Translations under genes and position numbers: made by a program | The notes under the pieces: generated by a model | Told to the model about the DNA's origin: nothing | What the model saw: only the letters and a program-made list of their open reading frames with translations | The model's database searches: none | In this document: piece by piece, positions 8,041 to 10,245 of the stretch | Numbering within the stretch: position 1 is the stretch's first letter | Layout of the letters: the number at the start of each line of letters is the position of its first letter | NCBI GenBank assembly: GCA_003024985.2 | Contig: PXIH01S0008117.1 | Length of the DNA: 10,245 bases | Reading direction: 5' to 3' (one strand) | From: Euperipatoides rowelli | Lineage: Eukaryota > Onychophora > Udeonychophora > Euonychophora > Peripatopsidae

Positions 8041-8716
8041 ACGTTGGTGATAGGTAGAGGTGAGGTCCAAAAGTTTGTTGTCCGCTATTTATCGAAGCCT
8101 ACACACAGGATATATTTATGACAAACAACAACGTTTATAGTAGAATAAAAACTTGACTAGTAGAAAAAATATTACAATATGGAAGTGAATAGCTTTCCAA
8201 GCATTGGTATTCCAATAGGCTTCTACCGACCATTTCTATCATGATACTCTTGTCACACACCTAATACGATGCAAATAGCAACAAACAGCTAAAGGCCATC
8301 TGGCGAGACTGATTATGCAGTATTGAAAAAGGTGGTGGTGACAAGTTATGTGGGTCGGCACAATTTGACATCGAACAATAACATTTGTTTTAGTGTTTTT
8401 CAAAGTCACTCTCGCAAGATTTGACACTACAAAAGAAAGTAAAGATGGTGTCACTTTTGCATGACAAAGCAAATTTAGTATAATAAATATAAACAATTTA
8501 AACTTGTTGTGTATGGCCAATGAATTTAAACTGAATCTGAAAAAGTATAACACAATCTTTGGTAAAGTCGACAAAACTAATTATATATTAGCCTATATAG
8601 TATTAAAATGTTTGCAATATATATACAAACACAGTATATAATATACATATGGAACTGTATAGTAGATATACTACCTACTATGAGGAGATATTGTACATAT
8701 AGCCTACTGTAGCTAT
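8041..8716. other. Non-coding stretch, locally less AT-rich, with octamer and CCAAT words
   Basis: From about 8080 to 8450 CpG dinucleotides are more frequent than in the neighbouring DNA. ATGCAAAT lies at 8269-8276 and GGCCAAT at 8515-8521. A 111-codon open frame runs on the - strand (8239-8574), but its translation shows no family motif or convincing start context, so I do not call it a gene. From 8580 to 8710 the sequence is AT dinucleotide-rich and leads into the target-site duplication of the P2 retrocopy. Confidence 0.4.
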
Positions 8717-8729
8717 AAAAGATAAATAG
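8717..8729. repeat. Target-site duplication, 5' copy
   Basis: AAAAGATAAATAG here matches AAAAGGTAAATAG at 9159-9171 in 12 of 13 positions. The two flank the P2 retrocopy exactly. The AAAA at the left end fits the TT|AAAA nicking preference known for LINE endonucleases. Confidence 0.75.
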
Positions 8730-9162
8730 CCACTTATTTATTAGCCATTCTTGGAGGGAACCAAAAACCATCAAAAAAGGACATAGAAAAAATTATTGTT
8801 AGTGTTTAGTATAGAAACTGTTGATGATAAACTTCTAAAAATTATCAGTGAATTTAAAGGAAAAGCAATTGAAGATGTGATTGAGTAGGGTAAAAAGAAG
8901 TTGGGCTCTGTTCCATCAGGTGCTTCTGTGGTTGCAGCTGTTCCGGTAGCTGGAGCTGTCGGATGTGTAGTCTGCAGCCGCTGCTTCTGAAGCTAAAAAG
9001 AAAGAAAAGAAGAAAGAGGACAGTGAAGAATCTGATAAAGACTAGGGCTTTGGACTTTTTTTTTTTTTTTTAGTTTAGGCCTACATAGCCTATACTGTAT
9101 AATATTTAATAAAGGGATTAACAGTATTTTAAATAAAATTTGATGTACTATTTAAAAAAAAA
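8730..9162 (+). pseudogene. RPLP2: Processed pseudogene of 60S acidic ribosomal protein P2
   Basis: P2 forms the acidic stalk of the large ribosomal subunit that recruits translation factors. The frame from 8732 reads TYLLAILGGNQNPSKKDIEK and on through IIVSV, the classic P2 N-terminal domain. One extra base at about 8807 creates a TAG. The next frame gives SIETVDDKLLKIISEFKGKA, then IEDVIE, a TAG at 8886-8888 where P2 has Gln, then GKKKLGSVPSGAS and the Ala/Val-rich hinge. A second frameshift falls at about 8961-8970. SAAAASEAKKKEKKKEDSEE and SDKD follow, then a TAG at 9043-9045, then GFGLF, matching the conserved C-terminus. The final Asp and the stop are lost in a T16 run (9056-9071). There are no introns, and an AATAAA precedes a poly(A) tail (9154-9162). 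Codons for the first three or four residues are missing, so the copy is 5'-truncated. It is dead and not a functional gene. Confidence 0.94.
9132..9137 (+). promoter_or_regulatory. Fossil polyadenylation signal of the P2 retrocopy
   Basis: AATAAA ends 16 bases before the A9 tail at 9154-9162, the normal distance between signal and cleavage site. It therefore marks the 3' end of the parental mRNA. Another AATAAA at 9108-9113 lies farther upstream and was probably not the one used. Confidence 0.75.
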
Positions 9163-9171
9163 GGTAAATAG
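9159..9171. repeat. Target-site duplication, 3' copy
   Basis: AAAAGGTAAATAG is the partner of 8717-8729 with one G/A difference. Its first A residues merge with the poly(A) tail of the retrocopy, as is usual in LINE-mediated retroposition. Confidence 0.75.
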
Positions 9172-10245
9172 GATCAAAACAACATTTTCTGTCATTTTAA
9201 AATTGTCATTTTTAAATTTGACTTTATAATATAGGTCTATGTATTCTAGATCAATTAGGTCTCTATGTTGTTGATTTGAATTATACTGTAGGTCCTATGT
9301 TCCTTTTGTTGTGTTATTTTCATTTTTTTTGATTTGTGACACATCCTGACTATGCTTATGGCTTAAACTTTTAGGCCCTATATAATAAATTAAATTTAAA
9401 TCATAAACCAGCAAAATTCAAAATCTCACGAATCTACAGTATATTTGACTGTACTATAGGCCTATTATATACGGTATTTAAAGTTTGTATAAAAATATTC
9501 TATTTCCAAAATTTCCTAAACATATTCTTACGGTACTTAAGATATTTTTGTTGAACTTTGACATTTATGTTTTAGAAGTTATTATGATTCGTAAAATGAA
9601 ATCAGGAGGTTTTTTTTATTACTTTGTTAAGAGAGATATTTTTCAAGCATGAATCATCTTTGTGTAACCTAGGCTACTTGTAAAATACTTTTCAAATTAA
9701 AGAAACTAAAATTTTCAGAACATTCTTAAATGTAGCCTGAGGATGAATTTGAAAGAAGAAAAAAAAAAAAATTAACCCCAAAATGACATTAAGTGAAAAC
9801 TGGATAATTTTTTGCTTGTAATAAATTTTAATGCTATTTATTTTAGAAATTGATCCCAAAATTGTAACTTCTGGTAATGATTTTATCATTCTAGATTGTT
9901 TAACCTTTTTAATTCATGAACTAATATATGAGGAAAAATATCCCCTGAGACAACAATCTTTGAAAAACTTAAATAGGCTTACTAGTCAGTGAACTATCTT
10001 GTAGAGCTCTGTTTTTTTTTAAAGAAAAATTCAAATCACTATTTCCCGTTAATGGTATAAAACTCTCTTGTTGACTGCTCAAAAAATGTGCTCACATAGT
10101 TTCTTTAACCTAAGAGCGGTCGCACTGTCATAAATCTTACGACAAATTCAATTTTTTATAAAATGTGTCTATGTGTATGAAATATAGAGCAATGTATTAT
10201 TTATTCCTAAAACTAACTCCCCACTACAATATTGGTAGGTTTTTA
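9172..10245. other. AT-rich non-coding stretch
   Basis: No gene, RNA or element is recognised. TAGGCCTA occurs at 9457-9464, and related forms such as TAGGCTAC and TAGGCCC lie nearby. An A12 run sits near 9760-9771. GTCATAA-ATC-TTACGAC (10127-10143) is an imperfect inverted repeat in a CpG-containing patch. The 65-codon open frame on the - strand at 9692-9889 crosses the A run and is low complexity, so it is not called. Confidence 0.5.

Noticed and set aside
8239-8574. 111-codon open frame, - strand
   Set aside because: It is the longest in the window, but the translation has no recognisable domain, start context is weak, and no splice or polyadenylation context supports it.
8717-8731. Reading the P2 copy as full length with ATG mutated to AAA
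   Set aside because: Only Arg, Ile and Ala codons would match here, while these bases form a 12/13 match to the 3' target-site duplication. Truncation explains them better.
8577-8774. 65-codon open frame, - strand
   Set aside because: Composed of AT-dinucleotide sequence, and it overlaps the start of the P2 retrocopy on the opposite strand.
9692-9889. 65-codon open frame, - strand
   Set aside because: It includes an A-run translated as Phe repeats and has no motif.
1-10245. CRISPR array, tRNA, rRNA, bacterial operon or phage genes
   Set aside because: No regularly spaced repeat-spacer pattern, no tRNA cloverleaf, no rRNA core sequence and no prokaryotic gene layout was found.

Overview
The window is strongly AT-rich eukaryotic DNA. 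It has no operons, ribosome-binding-site series or long open frames. It holds a degenerate non-LTR retrotransposon, a processed pseudogene of a ribosomal protein, a MITE-like element, diverged tandem repeats, microsatellites and long homopolymer tracts. This fits intronic or intergenic sequence of an animal. The P2 and LINE matches fit a metazoan. The many copies of TAGGCCTA-type and TACTGTA-type short palindromes suggest a marine invertebrate, perhaps an echinoderm, but that is an impression and not a proof.

Layout: 1-960 is AT-rich DNA with simple repeats. Positions 995-1161 look like a promoter plus a tiny first coding exon on the + strand: ATTGGCCAAT palindrome, ATGCAAAT octamer, a TTTGAA element, then an ATG opening a 15-codon frame that contains a KEN box and ends at a good splice donor. 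If that exon is real, much of what follows is probably its first intron. Positions 3066-3309 form a 244-bp inverted-repeat element. A possible short exon lies at 3879-3961 behind a strong acceptor. Positions about 4517-5140 are a diverged tandem array with a period of about 150-167 bp. Positions 5688-6860 are a 5'-truncated, frameshifted LINE on the - strand. From about 6861 to 8716 there is no recognisable gene, but the TAGGCCTA-like motifs are dense. Positions 8717-9171 are a dead retrocopy of the 60S acidic ribosomal protein P2 mRNA with poly(A) tail and target-site duplication. Positions 9172-10245 hold nothing recognisable.

No intact protein-coding gene is visible. The two retrotransposition products fit together: the LINE is the kind of element whose machinery copies cellular mRNAs, and the P2 copy carries the signature of such an event. 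I found no convincing previously undescribed system. The observations most worth checking are the candidate KEN-box first exon, the 244-bp inverted-repeat element and the over-represented palindromic octamer.
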